From positions 5,579,001 through 5,643,000 of the forward strand of contig JAFBJZ010000660.1 in NCBI GenBank assembly GCA_016785225.1: a stretch of DNA of 64,000 nucleotides, written 5' to 3'. The notes beneath the pieces were generated by a model that was not told the origin of the DNA, searched no databases, and saw only the letters and a list, made by a program, of their open reading frames with translations. The position numbers and the translations under genes were made by a program. Shown piece after piece: positions 34,845 to 49,901 of the stretch. The number at the start of each line of letters is the position of its first letter. The stretch's first letter is position 1. This DNA is from Psettodes erumei (taxonomy: Eukaryota; Chordata; Actinopteri; Pleuronectiformes; Psettodidae).

Positions 34845-36155
34845 CACGGTCCACAGTCGCTCCCCACTCCGCCCTGTTCCGCATACTGTAGATCCCAATT
34901 CTTGTTCCACTAACCAGGAACCCCTGAGCCCCTGATCCCTGCTAAAAAAAACCTTTTACCAGCCCACGTCAAACCTACAAGGAATTGCGGGGGCGGTCAT
35001 GCTTTTTATTTTCTCAGCTTTAACATGAATCAAGTAGTCGAGGGGGTCGTTCCGATCTGCTCAGATGAGATCAGGCGCATTAATGCTGGAGGGGCGAAAA
35101 AGCTGCACGCTCGGCGGCTCCCTCTGAGTAAAAAAAGCCCCGAAAAAAACACAGATTTAAAACAATTAGGAAGAAAAACACCCTTTCATCCACCCCCTAC
35201 ATTTTAAAAGAATCCTCCTGAACAACTTCCCTTTCCTTTTCTGATGTAGTAGAACCAATCACTTGTGTATCTTACAGCAACGTTATCAATAAGCCAATAG
35301 CACAAAGAAACGGGGATGCCTAAAGATTCGAGGCAACTATTGGAGGGGAAGCATGTTCGATAATGCGATGATTACAGACAGACAGAATGAGAGGGGAGCT
35401 GGGTGGGAAGGCAGGGCTCGTTTCTGTGTGAAAAGAGCTGACAGAAACGATGAGCTGTGCAACGGGCCAGCGCTCCGGCTGGCACAGAGCTCCCAGGAAC
35501 AACATCAAAGCAAAGCAGTGTAGATGATCCACTTAAATGTACGTTTTAATACTGTAAAAAGTAGGTAATTCAGAGGAATACTAGATTATTAGGAAAATGG
35601 GCTTTTTTCTTTTATCCCTGTTGGAAAAGAAGACCGATGGAAGGAGACAGACTGGCGGACTGGATGATGCTTCCACTGACTTTGTACAGCACAGTTTTTT
35701 TTTGTTTTTTCTTTGCGGCCTGAAAGAGGGAAACTTGAATTTTTTGGGATTTTTTTTTTTTTTTTAATTGGAGAGAAAAGAAGGTTAAGGCAGAGGAGAC
35801 ATCTTCCTGAAAACAAGTGGAGAATAAAAGAGAAAGAAAGAGAAAGAGACTCTGGACAGAACCAACAATGTTGGGTTGATAAGTCTCTGGTACTCGCTGT
35901 TTTTCACTATCACCCTTCAAATGTTCCTCTTTTCTTTTACTTTTTTTGTACTTACATTTTTAAATTTGCTTCAGTTAAACTTCTATGGTATGAAAGCCGA
36001 AATCATACGTACAGACATAGCACCTGAACTCACCGTTGCCGTAGCAATAAGAGATGCAAATTTAACTTTGACAATATTTTCTAATCAGTTAACCTGTAAG
36101 TAGTTCTGTTACTGAAATACATCTTTGTTTTTTTCAAAAGAAGTAAATGAATAAA
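34845..36155 (+). other. sfrp5: Probable sfrp5 3' UTR
   Basis: No coding frame follows the stop. AATAAA hexamers lie at 35823-35828 and 36150-36155, either of which could direct polyadenylation, giving a 3' UTR of about 1.0 or 1.3 kb. ATTTA-type A/T-rich sequence continues to about 36500. The true end is undetermined. Confidence 0.4.
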
Positions 36156-37488
36156 ATATGTTTGAAATTTTTATACAGAACAATGAAATGTGCGATGTCT
36201 TTATCGTCATGTTTACAAACCGCAGAGCCAAAAAAAACATTTTTCCGACTTTATCTTAAGGAGCAAATGTTTTCTTCATTGAGAAAACACACACAAAGTG
36301 AATACATATTTAGTCCACATATCCTCGAGAAATTATTTATAAAGTTGTTACTTGGTCTTTTAAAGTATAGAAAACTGAAAAATTGATGCATTTTCACTTT
36401 TGACAGATCACATTTTTCCATTAAATGAAAAAAGTCCAAAATCTCAGTTTTACATAGATATTTTAAATTGATTCAGGCTATTTAATTCACTCTGAAAATA
36501 TTCCATGACTGATTTTTTAAGTAGAAAAGTACTGTAAGTTGAGCAAAGCATTACACAGCCCTCATCTCAGTTGCAGTTTTCCCAGAAACTCGAAGGCCCA
36601 TGAAGGGCTGTGAAAGTGCACGTGGCCTGCCGCGCACCTTCATCTCTCCTTTCAAAGGGAAGAAAGAAGTGAAACCTCAACTGCCCTCTGTGCAATGCCA
36701 AAATCCTGCAGATCCACACCGGGCCCTCGGCTTTACACAAAGCCCGGGCTGCACAACCACCAGTATTTAATGTTAAAGGAGTAAAGGGGTGACGCAGACA
36801 GACAGCAGGCTGCAATGTAGCCGACCAACTTTATCAAAACCACCCAGAGCTTAATCAAGACGCACACAGAGCTAATTCGCTGAACTAAAAAAGATTTGGC
36901 ATCTCTGCTCTGCAGAGGGAAAGATGGATCGGTTGTGACAGTGCGCAGTGTTTACTGTCTTCCGCCCATATTTCCCAGAATGTGGAGACTTCTGGAGACT
37001 GTTTGGAGCGTGAACGCCAGTAGAGTGATGACCGATTTCCAGGCGATTGTGGAGATAGTGCACACTCTGACTCTGGGCTGCGGGATAACAGAAACAGGAG
37101 GGGACGGGGGATAATGGGTAAAAAACATGTTGGACAGCACTGCAATTAGCGGAGCCTTCGAAACCTACAAATTGTCCGTGTTTGATCGGAAATAATAGGC
37201 ACTTAGGCAGGAATTCTGAAGAGGAGGAGAGGGATTTGTTGGGAAGTGTAACCCCTTTTTTTCAGAGCTGCAGGAGATTACGTCCACTTTTAGAAGGAAA
37301 TGATGAGCAGCTCTCATAAAGCAAGACGTGGTGACTCTGAAAGACGTGCAAAAAAAAAAGAGAGGATGAAAAAAGGAGGCGGCGGAGAAACTTGGCTGGG
37401 TCCAACGGACATCCATCTGCACCTCCTCAAAGGTCGCTTCATGTAGTTAATAAGGGCCCGATGAGGGACCAGCAACACACTCCAAATC

Positions 37489-37512
37489 ACACACACACAC
37501 ACACACACACAC
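37489..37512. repeat. (CA)12 microsatellite
   Basis: Pure CA run. Confidence 0.9.
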
Positions 37513-37684
37513 GCAAAGGACACGCGTGTCGGGAAATGAAAGACGACAAGCCGCTGCTGCCTCGCGTTCCTCCGGTGAGACCGGACAAACATCAGTTCCG
37601 TCAATCGCGCGTGCAATATCAGTATGTATGATATAACTGACTGGACACAGAAAAGCAGTGCAAAAAGAGCATCACTACCGAACG

Positions 37685-37707
37685 CACACACACACACACA
37701 CACACAC
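37685..37707. repeat. (CA)n microsatellite
   Basis: About eleven CA units, 170 bp after the previous tract. Confidence 0.9.
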
Positions 37708-39760
37708 TCTGCAGAAGAAGAATGGCCACATTGTCTGTTTTTATTGTGGTGTGCTGATAAGCTGAACCTTTTTCACAGCTGAATAGTGGCCGTCTGTCTG
37801 GCTGTCACCTGCGCACACACACGCACACACACAAACACACACAGGTCAGCCACTCAAACACATCGGAGGATATTTATTTATCTTAACCTTCATGATATAC
37901 TGCATATTCCAGGACTCAGTCATTTGGGTCTTCATTTTTCACACGTTCTCCTCACCCACCCACGGCTTCTTCCTCATTTGGCAATTTTCTAGATTTTCCA
38001 TAATTTCTTTTGACTAAAGCCAGAGAGTCGGGTGTGATCGACTTCCAGCCTGCACCCGCCCCCCTCCCTTTTTTTTCCCCCAATATGTGAGAAAATATTT
38101 TTCTCGTGTGATGAAGTTCATTTGGGAAATGAGCTAATGAAGCCTGAATGTGTGCACTGTAAATCTGATTTACGGTATATATATATATTTTTAAAAAACA
38201 TGACAACACTGAAACCAGCTGCTGTGAAGTGCCGGTCTCTTCCAGTAATGTCAAATCTCTTCATCAGTGCGGTTTCATTCGATTCCTTCGTAAGTCACGG
38301 ACAATGACAGAACAAATATACATTGATCCAATATTCAATATTAGATTTTTGGAACTTTGATTTCTTTTTCAGGATGGTTTTTCCGGGAGAAAAAAAAAGA
38401 GTCTGGAAGCCCTCATCTGAGCAACTGATGAAAAAAATCCCTGACATTTAACTGCTGAGGTGCAAAGGCAACAAATTAAATTTTTCATTTAGTTTTTTCT
38501 TAAAAACCTTGAAACTGTTCATTTGTGGCGACTGGAAAGATCCTTTTACTGCTTTGTAGATGGTGATACCTTATCAGTGCAAACGTTTCGTAAAATGTAA
38601 ACGCAGACATGAACACACACACAGACACACACCCACCCACACAGAGTACACGTTCATGCGCACGTTAATCAGCTTTGACTGGTCTACCTCAACAGAAAGG
38701 GGCCATTATATAACATCCTGGAGAGTCAGGAGAATTTCTATTAGTCGCAGCATACCTCTTCCCTGCCCACCACACACAAGGCGCCATTAAAGCAGCATTA
38801 GAGAGTAAGCCAACGTCCTCCCGGTCCGGACCTCTGGACCACCTGTCTGCAGGGAGGGAGGACAGCAAGGGCTGGACGTTCACTGTGCAGAGGAGAGAGT
38901 GAGAGAGGACAGAAGGGCCGCCCTGGCTCCGGGCCCTGGCCTGCCTTGCTCGGCGAAATGCGTTAAAGATGTTGGGTTCTGTTGTCGTGTGCATGCGTGC
39001 GTGCGTGTGCGTGTGTCGTCGTGTGTTTGTGGATGCGAATGAGTGTGCCAGGCGGACTCACTTTAAAAAGCCTGGGGCAAGCCAGGGAATCATTTTCCCC
39101 CCATAATAAAGTCAGAGAAAGGTTGTACATGTGGCCTGCGCGTGCACAGCACAACACACACACAGACACACACACACAATGAGAAGGCCTCTCATTTACA
39201 TGCAAACTCGCTGGGGCAAGAAAAGCGAGCTTGGGCTCGCTGAGTCATTTCCCCAGTCATGATGATTCTTAATGATTTTCTGTCATTTCTAAACGGGGAG
39301 TCTGAACCATTTGACGTTACATGTGGAATATTAAATGGCTGCTCTTCAGAGTCAAAGGGATAACTTACTGCTCTCACGGTGATGTACTCACATTCCCACT
39401 GCTCTCTGATTTTATTCTGTGATCAACGGTAACATGAACACGTTACACTTCTGTCCTGTGGGATATCTGGTGGTGAATTTAAGGCACAAACATAGTCATC
39501 AGCACAGCAAGGCCCCATATACACTCTCATAACATTTTAATAACATTTTGTTTCAGCACAACTGTCATCGCTCCAGATCATTAATCCCATCACATCTATC
39601 TATTTTTTTTCTGTGGTGACCACAAAATCTGTGTGGGGATACAGCTTGAAGCTGCTAAAAATAAATATGCCAGAAAAAGAATACTTGAACTCCCCATAAA
39701 TCTACACAAACGTGTGGGCGACCGGCATGGATGGACTGCTAGCGAGACAGAAGTTTGGCT

Positions 39761-39781
39761 CATCATCATCATCATCATCAT
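39761..39781. repeat. (CAT)7 trinucleotide microsatellite
   Basis: Seven perfect CAT units. Confidence 0.95.
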
Positions 39782-42700
39782 GGGAAGTCAGAGCTCTCAG
39801 AACGGGGTTCAGATGAGCGCTGCAGCAGTGCGCCGTGAGTGTCGAAACCGCTGGTGTCACTTTTCTGCCTGCCACTTTAATCTGGGAATGTGGCTAATGT
39901 CAGTGTCACTTCATCTGCCACGAACAGGGTTTCCCCTCTGTGAACGCCCCCCCCCCCCGCAGATGGCTTCTTCAACAGACCGCTTCATGGTGTAGCGGAG
40001 ACTTGGGATATGTAAAACACGCTCTGCGCGGAAATCTGACACATTTACACCTTTTCAACATCTGGCCAGAATACAAGTGAAAGCTGCGTGAAACTGAATT
40101 AGTAGAATCCACCACAGACACACGGTGTGGCTCAGAGTCAAACGACTAACAGGTGACAGTCACACTGTGGCCCTGTCCTCTTCTCAGTGCTGCTCTGCGT
40201 CCCACGCTGACGCCCTAACACTGACATTCGAAGCCTGTAAGCCAGGCTGTTGCACTTGGGTGATAAGATTAGATCCCCAGAACACACACACACACACGCT
40301 CACACACAACGCCAACCTGGTGGAGGAGAGGGCAGGGGGACAGAAGAGGCGAGGAGAAAGAACGAAGGGGGGGCGGGGGAACTGGATAAGAAAACACCCA
40401 AGCTGCTCTCAAGGGGCTTCAGCTCTCGGAAACAATCACATTGGCCTCAGTGTCTCCTCTGCAGTGGAAAATGAATAAATTAATAGGTGGAGTAGGCCTC
40501 CCGTGGGCAGGGTCCTGAAGCCATCTGCGAAGGCCATCAGTGTGTCCCAAACCTGCTGTTTCCCCACTGAACCAACATGTCAGCGCGGAGATTTACGGCC
40601 GCACGGAAAGCTTGCGCGCACAAACGCACGCCCACGCGCAGGCAAACATCAGAGGGCGCGCGCACGATCAAGCGCCGATGGGGGACGGGTGCCGGGACGC
40701 GCAAAGCACGGACATGACAGACTCGAACAGAAAACACACGAGCGGAAAGACAAGCATAGGCCAATGAATAAATCTGTTTCCCTCGAGACCTGCTGACCTC
40801 CCCGCCCCCCACCCGTCGTTTTGTCACACACACACACAAAACAGCAGAGGTCAAGGTCAGGGAGGGATGAGCGGAAGGTCAGAGGGAGGTCAAAGTGAGT
40901 GGGTGTGTGTGTGGGTGGGCCTGCAAAGATAGAACTGTGGATGAGGGGGTTAAGCAGCCTCCTTGTTTTGGCAGGCAGGTCGTGACCTCTGACCCCACCC
41001 CACCCCAACCCACCCCATCCCATCAGACCCCAATAGACGAGGCAGCCGGGTCAGGTGGGACTGTGGCTACTAATTGACATAATCTCCCGTCTTCTACTTG
41101 TCAGTCTCTTTTCAGACTAACCAGGATAATCAGTTTGGCTCGGCGACAGTCCGGGCTCAGTCGGTTAGTTCAGCTAGTTCCACCATCAAGTGTCCTTCTC
41201 TCCCTTCTCCTTTAGAAAACCAGACACAATGGGTTCCCATGAAGATACACAGACCCCGCATTTAAGGTCTTAAATGATATTTGCTCAGATTTTTAATGAG
41301 GTGAATCTAAAAGTAGGGGCTTATCCAACGCAATCAGGGCCAATAACGTATGCAGATCATCCTGAAAAAAACAACAACTTCGATCCCTTCTTTTTTTTTT
41401 TTTCAGTGTTTGGATCTGGTCAAGCCAACTGTGGGGAGGGCTCACGCAGTGTGTTGTCGTCTTACCAAAACTGAAATGCGCGCTGGCAAAAACAAACTGA
41501 GGGTTTAGCCAAAAGAGGAAGGAAAGAGATGAAACAGAGGAGAAGTCACTTTACGTTACACAAATCAATGACAAAAAAAAGAAAATAGATTGTTTATATC
41601 AGATTTTTTTGGGGGGTATACTTGGGGGGTGACTCCCAACTGACTCCCAACAACGTGAGCTTGTTTTGTCTCTCAGTAATCTTGATATGAGGGGCTCTCT
41701 TCTTCTCTGTCCAGAGTAGCCACAAGTTTAAAGGATGAAGGATCGAGGTGTGTTCACATTATCGCAGCAAATCATGTCGTGTCTGCGGCTTACGGTGATC
41801 AAATTAGCCAAACCTTTGCTTGAACTCAAGACATGGAGATCTTGCTCTGATGTGGTTCTGCACTTCTAGAACTGCAAAGAACACAGATGCTGCTACGTGT
41901 TTTGCTGAAGAAACGAGTCCATCCCTTCATCGAAACGTCTGATTCTTTTTCTCTGCTTCATTTGTTGCGCTGGAAAACTGTTTTTCCCAGAGCCTGAAGT
42001 TACTTCTGTTTGTTTTAACCAACACTCATCACCCCAAAGATGCTCCATTTACTGTTATTTAAGATAGATGAAATGCACAGATCCTCAGATCTGAGAGGCT
42101 GGAACCGGCAAACATTTGGCTTAACTGATGAATGACCCCGCTGATCAACTTACCGATTGATCCGCTAATCGTTTCGGCACTAAAGAACAGCTTGAGAGAA
42201 AAGCTGGATTTACTTACACAAGTGTTCTTCATCTTAATCGGCCTCGTCGGGTATTATTTAACCAGACTTCAAGCTCTACTTCGGCTTGTTTTGTTTTTTT
42301 TCTTTGCCTTGTCTGCTCGCATTTTCAATCCCCTGCACCTATTTTGCCTCAAGCCAACTGGCTTTTCGCTATCCTCGACTTCCTTCTTGACCCGCTCCCT
42401 GTCCTGAAGTTCAGGCTTTGCTCACCGTCAATAACTCCTCTTCGTTTCATTATCGTTGGCCCCTTTCTGCATCCCACCGCATCTCCTCTGCCAGCCTTTG
42501 ATGATGATGATAAATCCCGCGGCACCCTCGCACAGACCACTACGACGACGAAGCACACATTTTTCTGCAGAGACTCCTCACAGTCGGATACAGCTACAGC
42601 CTTCAATTATCAGCCTCATGATGCAAGATAATATGTGTTCAGCACAGAAGCTGAAATGATGCGATTGCTTCCTTTTTTTCAGGATGACAAAACGAGGGAA

Positions 42701-45700
42701 ATGAGATTTTAATAATGCGGTCTAAGTGTGGCTCCATATCTCCGGTGATGATGCGGGACGACTCCACAATGTGTTTGCAATTTGTACTCGCAAGTGACGC
42801 ACTGAATTTCACAATATATCAGAAAGGCTTAGCAGATTTAGCGACAATTTTTACAATAATGCCCACCTCAATAAATATTCACACAAATCTGCGGCAGCCC
42901 GAGTCCTTAAACGTCCCCCGCTGTTATTTGTCCTTGGTGTGAATACAGACTGCGCGGGCTTAATCATCTGATTCCCTTCCACGAGCACACTGCTCGCCCA
43001 AAAAACGGCCCGTACTCTCTCTCGCTGCCTAAAACAATAACCCCACCAAACGCAGCGCCGGCGAGCCAGCTTCGGAGCAATCGGTCTTCAGCGTTTGAAG
43101 TGTTTATGGACATTAATGATCCAACATTTCAAAAGAGCAGCACATGTTTGGCATAGCGGAGCACTTGGGCAAGCGGAGAAAGCATGTTTCAATGGAAAAT
43201 GTTTCATCAGAGGAGTGGTGTGTTGTTTTACACCGTGTGATGTGAGGGGTTGTGTGGTCTGGGTCGGGGGAGCACCCCCTGGGATGTCCAAACATCAACT
43301 GTCCAACCGCCGCTGAGACGTCTCAGACGCGCAATGAAAAACAGGTGTTCATGTGAAAGCTCGGTAAAAGCATCTTCGCTGCGAATACAGATGTCCGATG
43401 CACAGACATACACGCTCCTTCAGGTGATATAGAGCGCGGGGCTCTAACCAGCACCTGCTACATAGTGTATCAATCAATGTGACGATCACACTATTCAGTT
43501 TGTCGAACAGTTCTTGAGCTTGGCCTGGCGGGGAAATTGTTTTGACGATTGTTTTCTAACTGTCTACGAAGCCGATTATTAAAACCACATCCGACAGATT
43601 AATCAATAGCGGAAATCAATTGCAGCGCTCAATGGCCTCAAACACAGGAGATGGGCAGACAGATACAAACGGCAGAGGGCATAGGGTGAAGACAGCCCCC
43701 ACAGGGCTCCTTCGGTCGTCTGGCAGGACCAAGCCAGATGTAAATGATTTACGCGGCTTCTTTCTTCTTTCTTTTTTTTTGGTTCTCTGCTCAGCTTACA
43801 TGATTTTGGAAACTTGCGATCCTCTTGAACGCGCACTAAATGAAGGGACTGGGCCGTGCACACTATCTGCCATAGATGGAGTTTCTCACGTGTTCGGCAC
43901 GCTGAACTCCGGCCAAGACAAGCACAAGGTCAGTCAGTTCAGCGGCGCGATCCTCTGTCCATCAAGCCCCGTTTTGGCTCCGCGGTGGCCCCGGCCCAGA
44001 TTTCTGTGTATTTTGCTCTCGCTGTCACTCTCTCTTTGTCTCATCTAAACTCTCGACCGTAATCTGTTTACCTACGCATCAGTGTGTCTGCATCTGCATC
44101 TCCGTCTCAGAGATCAGAGTCGAGGGGATGAAAGACATGGACCAGGGCTTCCTGGAGAGCTGTGAGAATCGCAAGAGAGGGAGCGGGACCGCGTTTCCAA
44201 CGCACGTCCGTCAGCCCCGCGAGTCCCCGTCGACTCACTGTGTCAGAGCCGGAGCTTGTGTTTCGCACGGGGACCGGTCGCACGACTGTCTGTGTGTGAA
44301 GGATGTTGCAGCGCTGCTGGGATACAACATACTTTTGGACATAAATGCAACCAAGAAGGGACGCGAGAGACACATCGTATAAACAAAGAGGGAGAAGACT
44401 GAGAGGATACACCCTGAACTCTGGGCCCGTGCCAAACAATGACACACAAATATGAAAACAAGACAAAACTATTGAGTGACATATATATATTTAAACGAGA
44501 AATGGCCTTGAAATGGCCTTTCTTTTTTTTTTTGGTGTGAACACTGAACAAACCCCGCTCACATGTGGTAAAAACAGGCCAGATGAATCTAATATGGTGG
44601 AACAGACCCTCAGCATGTCCACAAATTTCATGTGTAAATACAGCCCAGCTGAAAGCACTTTAATCAGTCATACACTGCCGTCCGATCCCAGGAACGCTTT
44701 CCGCAGCGTTCCAGCATTTAATGAATAGAGTTGCTCTGCTTATCTCGAAGCTTTGGTAATTTGAAGTGACACTCGGCACTCTCACCTCCAGCGAACTTGG
44801 CGCAGCTGGACTGGTTTTTCATGCTCTAGGTACAGACAACGGGCTGGACACGACCCAGAGAACCGCTCGCCCCCGTCGCCGTATCATCAGGAGCAAACCC
44901 AGTGAGTCCTTTTCGCGCTAGGAGCTTCTCTCTGAGCGCTTTCCTGTCTTCACTTTTGGGTGTCACAACCTCAAACCTTCCAAGAAGTCCTCCAACACTG
45001 TGAGCTGTTTGATTCGGACGACTGACCCTCCTCCTTTGGCCTTTGGATGTCAGCTCTCAGTAATGGGCTTCACTACAGATCCTGATGATTGAACCCACGA
45101 CTGCAGAGCCATCCTCTTACTTCCTGATACTTCAACAGAGGGATGTTCTCAGGAGGCTCAGTGAATTCAGCTCGCAAGTGTCAGTATCGGAATGAAGACA
45201 AGCTTCTCGAATTATCAGACTAACCTGTTGCAACTCTTCACCACAAGTCGTGACGCCTGAGGTCGTACCGTGGTGCTGTGGCTTCAGGTGGGTTTGGATG
45301 AAGCTAAACGGGCAGCAAACGAACCCTGAAAAGGTGACGCCCAAGGGTGCTAGGTGCCGCATGTAGACAGGTCTGAGTCTTCTCTTTCTCTGCTGCGATG
45401 TCTCTTTCATTAGGCCGCGCAGTATGGATTTCCCTCCCTCTCGCTCTGCTGCGCTGCGCACCCCACCCCACCCCGCCTCTTCCTCCTCAGAGGGATGAAG
45501 TATTTGTTTAGGCAGACTCAGTGAGATCACAGTTACAGAGAGGGAGCGGCCGCAGCTCTCCGAACGGCGCGGCGGGGTACTTCGCGGCTTTTTGATGACA
45601 CCGCGCTGCACCGCTTACTACGTTGCCCGGATAAGAAACGCGCCCGCGACCTGCATTACATGGGCTGCGACAGCAAGAGGTTTTGCAGAACAGGAGCAGG

Positions 45701-48005
45701 TTTATTCATCATGTGGAGAGACAGTAAATATCACAGGGAGGGAGAGAAAGAGAGCTAAAACAGACTCACTGGGCAGCAAACAACTTCCTACACGATGAGT
45801 GGGAAACCTTCCACTAAGTGGAATTCAACTGGTGTGTTACTGAGCCCTGCCAGAAGGTGCACATGTATCAGTGTGTGCTACAAATTGTACATATCGGCTC
45901 CTGTCATATGCTATTACTGTAAAGTTGGTACATGTTGATTTTGTATTTTCTTCTTTTTTTAGTGAGTAAGAGAAATAGCTTTTCTTTCAGAAAGACCACC
46001 AGACATTTTTGCGGTTTTTAAAGCCGTGGGATCAGCACGATCGAGCCAAACAACGGGCTATGTAATCCTTCCACTTACATAATGTAAATGTAAGTAGCTC
46101 CCGCTCCCCCCTTTGCAATTTTTTGCTACAAAGAAGTCCTCCTGCACAGTGTTTTAAACCGATCCTTTCACAAAACCTGAAAAAAAAACAAAAAACCTGT
46201 AAAAATCCAGAATAAGTTCAGTGAGCGAGCATTCCGATCTACCGTAGCTCACACTGTCCTGTGTTCCTGCCTTGCAGCTGCCTCAAGGTAGAAGCCTTGC
46301 AGCCAGTTGGGGGGGCGGTGAAGAGGTGACAGAGAAGAGGAAGGTCGTACGGTGAGGTATGCATAGACAGCTGTTGTGCCTACATGCGTGTGCAGTTTTT
46401 ACAGCTTCATTTTTTTCAGCGAGATTCGGTGCCCTGCAGTATAAGGCTGGGGATGTTGGTGTTTTGCTGTTATGTACTTGAGATTATTTATCACATAGCT
46501 ACAGTGTTTGGAGGGGCACAGTCTCTTCTGGTCAGCGCGGTCAGTGTGATTGAGTGATGATGACACCGTTGGCAGTTTTCGACCTTCAGCTATCTGAAGA
46601 AGCCCCCCCCACCCCGGGCTCCTTCATCGCACTCTGCGCAACCTCTGTCTCTGCCTGTCAACACCAGCTTATGAAGACAGAGCCGTCGGCGGCCCACTGC
46701 GCACACAAACGCGCACCCGTTTGCAGGCACACTAAGCTTTACCGTACAGTGCGAGACAAAAGCGGGCAGCTAAGCGTTTACGGAGCGAAGGGCCGCTGAA
46801 TGGCACCATTCTTCAAGTAGCGCACTTGCTTTGGTAAGCAGGGGCTGGCAGAAACAAAAGGAAGATTCCTGGACTATGAATATGTGCTTCAAGTAAAAGA
46901 GCGCCGCGCTTGTCTGCTCTGAGTGCAAAAACCACATTACCCCCCCCCCCCCCCATCCCTCATCCTTTTCACAGATCCTCTTCCTGGAAGCTCGTCCCCC
47001 TCCTAATGCACATTCATCAACTCGACCCATCAGTCCACCTTTCATTCATCACCCGGGACCACTGCGCACTGACCAGCGAGTCTCTGTTTACTCACCGCCC
47101 CGATGCCTTGGATGAGCTGTCCCTGCTGGATGTGTCATTGGCACTACCCAGGGGACCGGCCCTCTGCCTGGAAGCAGTGGCGTCGGGTTTTGATCCATGC
47201 TCGCACTCATCGCCCAAATATTCAGCTGCCGCGACCCGGCTCTCCGCTGCCAATTTTGCTGGCGTGAGAACGTCTCTCATGTGGTTTTTGTCCCCGCTCC
47301 TGCGCTGCAAAGTTTGAATAACATTTTACTGTGCAGCGACATCAATCTGTACCTGAACAATTATTTCTTTATAAAATATCACATCTGAATACTATATATA
47401 TATATGATGCTAGGTTGTGTAAAAAATCACCTGTCATCACTGGACCAATGTGGATTATGTTACGACATAATCTTGGTCCTGTCTGCATTTGATCTGAAAA
47501 TAATGAATACACTGAAAAGCTCTTGCACTTGAGTTGAAACAATGATTGAGAAGAGATGTAGCGCAGCAAAAACGGGTCCAATGAGACAACTAAATGTTCT
47601 GAACGGCGCACGACGGCCCAATATAACTCATATTTAACTTTCTTCTTCTTCTCCTATTTAATTTTGAAGGAGAGAATGACTGACGAGATGCACTTTACAG
47701 GCACAAAACAGAAAACTAATCAACAAGAGTGTGATAATCAATAAACTGCCATCTGGTCTCAAATGTGTGCGCCTTCATCCTGTGCTCATGCTGTTACGAA
47801 TCAATTATCTCTGGGTTTCTGTGTGCTGGACAGTCTTTGCTGTCTAACTGGCCCATCCTAAACGGATGATAAACTGTTCATGCTGACAGCATGACTTTTG
47901 TCGCACACGTTGTTTGTGTGCGTGTGTATCCTCAGGTTACATTTTTCAGGAGAATGTGGTTAGCTTTGAGCCAGGGCGGCTCAGCGGCCTGATCCGGCCC
48001 CGACG

Positions 48006-48040
48006 CCCCTCCCCTCCCCTCCCCTCCCCTCCCCTCCCTC
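48006..48040. repeat. (CCCCT)6 minisatellite-like array, G-quadruplex-forming on the minus strand
   Basis: Six perfect CCCCT units (48006-48035) followed by CCCTC. The minus strand reads as repeated AGGGG, giving more than four G-tracts with one-base loops; the plus strand could form an i-motif. Confidence 0.9.
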
Positions 48041-49901
48041 GCTTGGCCGCGGACCTGCTGCTGGCAGCTCTGTTGATGCAGAGGGACAAGTCAACAAATC
48101 AGAGGCTTCCGATGCCAAACTCATCACACAACGCTCAACTTGTGCAGCGCCGGCTCATCCGCACATAGACAGACATAGACCGGAGTGTGCATGTATAAGG
48201 TGCGACAAGGCTGCAAGCGCTTGCACGCCCCTCCTGTGATTAAACTCTCAGTTCCACCTGAGACACACAGGTCACTAATGTGAGTGTCTTGTGTGCGTTT
48301 TTTATCTATGTTTACCGAGCGCTAACATGACACAGTCCCTCGGTTCACAGCCAGCAGCTTAGCGGCTGCCTGGTTTAAATTTTTCAAAGGCTAAGAATAG
48401 ACTTTTACAGGTTTCCCCCACGCCAATGCAAACACCAACGCATTTTCACAACAACAACAGTGGCTCTGAGCAACCCGAGCAGCCAAAGACAGGGCCCGTA
48501 AAGAGGCCAGAGCTCAATGAATCAGGTTCTCGCCTTTTAATGTATTTACTAATATGAATATATTTCTCTTTGCCATCTGTCTCTGTTACTATCTTGCTGG
48601 CTGCTATGTAAAATTTTGCCTCCTCCTATAAAGATAAACCCTCTGTAATGTGGCGCGTAAGTGTCTGATGGGTTTAATCGGTGGGCAGCACATGAAACCG
48701 CTCGTGTTTTATTAGCCAGGCCAAATGTTCCCCAGTAAATTTTTTTTCCAAGAATTAAAAAATACTCACATAAGTGTAGGTGAAAAAGAACGGTACGCTT
48801 GCTGTGCCTGTTAATAGGGTGGAGGGCACACGCATGCAGCATGAAAAAAGCCAGTAATGATAAAGGTCCGTTTTCGGGCCTCGAGGACGAAAACTGGGTC
48901 ATGTCTTTGTCAAAGTGAGGACAGGGGAGACGGATGTGTGTATTCAGCGAGACGGAGACAGAGCGATCGCAATAACTCATCCTGGAGCTCCAGAAAATGA
49001 TGGCTTTATTGGCTACCTGTCAACAGGCGATGCCTTTGGAGGCGATACCGTATCAGAAAGGGGCGTTGCGCACGGCGCAAAATGGCAATCGATTAAGGGC
49101 GTGTGCCGAGATTTCTGGAGAAATGCTTCTCTCCCAGACAAGGTCAAAAACAGAAGATAAACATGAGGCAGGTGCCTCGGCGCTTCAGATCGTAATGAAA
49201 GTTGCAGAACGCTAAGGGGGGCGGGGGGCGGGCGAAGCGCCTCACATTCTGCGAAACTTCTGGCTTCGGTGTTATCGAAGCCTCTCATGCCGCGAAGCAT
49301 TAAGGCCTCACCTTGAAGACCAGCTTGTGCTGCGTCACCTGTGGCGATGTGTGCGTGAGCGAGAGCAGGGGCCCTCTTAGAGCAGTAATGACAGCTGATG
49401 ATAGGCCCAGAAGAGCTGATGAAAGAGAGGGAGAGAGAGAGAGCGAGGGGTCAGACCGTGGCGGGGCGGACCAGGGCACATGAAAGATAACGCTAATGAC
49501 ACGGCAAGCTCACCGTTTAACACTTGCCTGGCCAACATGCTGAAAGTGAGGGTGACTGCTATAAGAAGGGGCACGCCCAGTCCAATTACATTTTAAAAGG
49601 TTCGGGGGAAAACCTGTTTTGGGGATCCTGCCTGACTGGACCCAGATCGGCTGGGTTTCTGAATATGAACCTAAGAATCAGCAACTTTAATTTGATGTTG
49701 TATCAAAATATGTAAGTCCCAGAGGAAGGCTGCTTTGGAAGCTCTCTTTTCGGATCGGGTGCATTTTTCTGACATGTCGTAGATACATTAAGTTGCAACA
49801 GGTCATGGGAAATATCAGACCCTCCCATGAGTTGACAGGATGACACTGGCCATATCCATCGGGCCCTGGCATTCACTAAAATGCCTCGATGAGCATGGTA
49901 A

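Larger units (their letters stand above)
36156..48005. other. Intergenic DNA downstream of sfrp5, no gene seen
   Basis: I find no exon with a recognisable domain on either strand, including the FYVE-type cysteine pattern expected if zfyve27 followed as in human. It holds CA tracts (37489, 37685), a (CAT)7 tract (39761), short (TA)n runs at 38176 and 47392, and C-runs at 39949, 40987 and 46938. A tandem 11-bp repeat TGACTCCCAAC sits at about 41630-41651. Confidence 0.55.
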
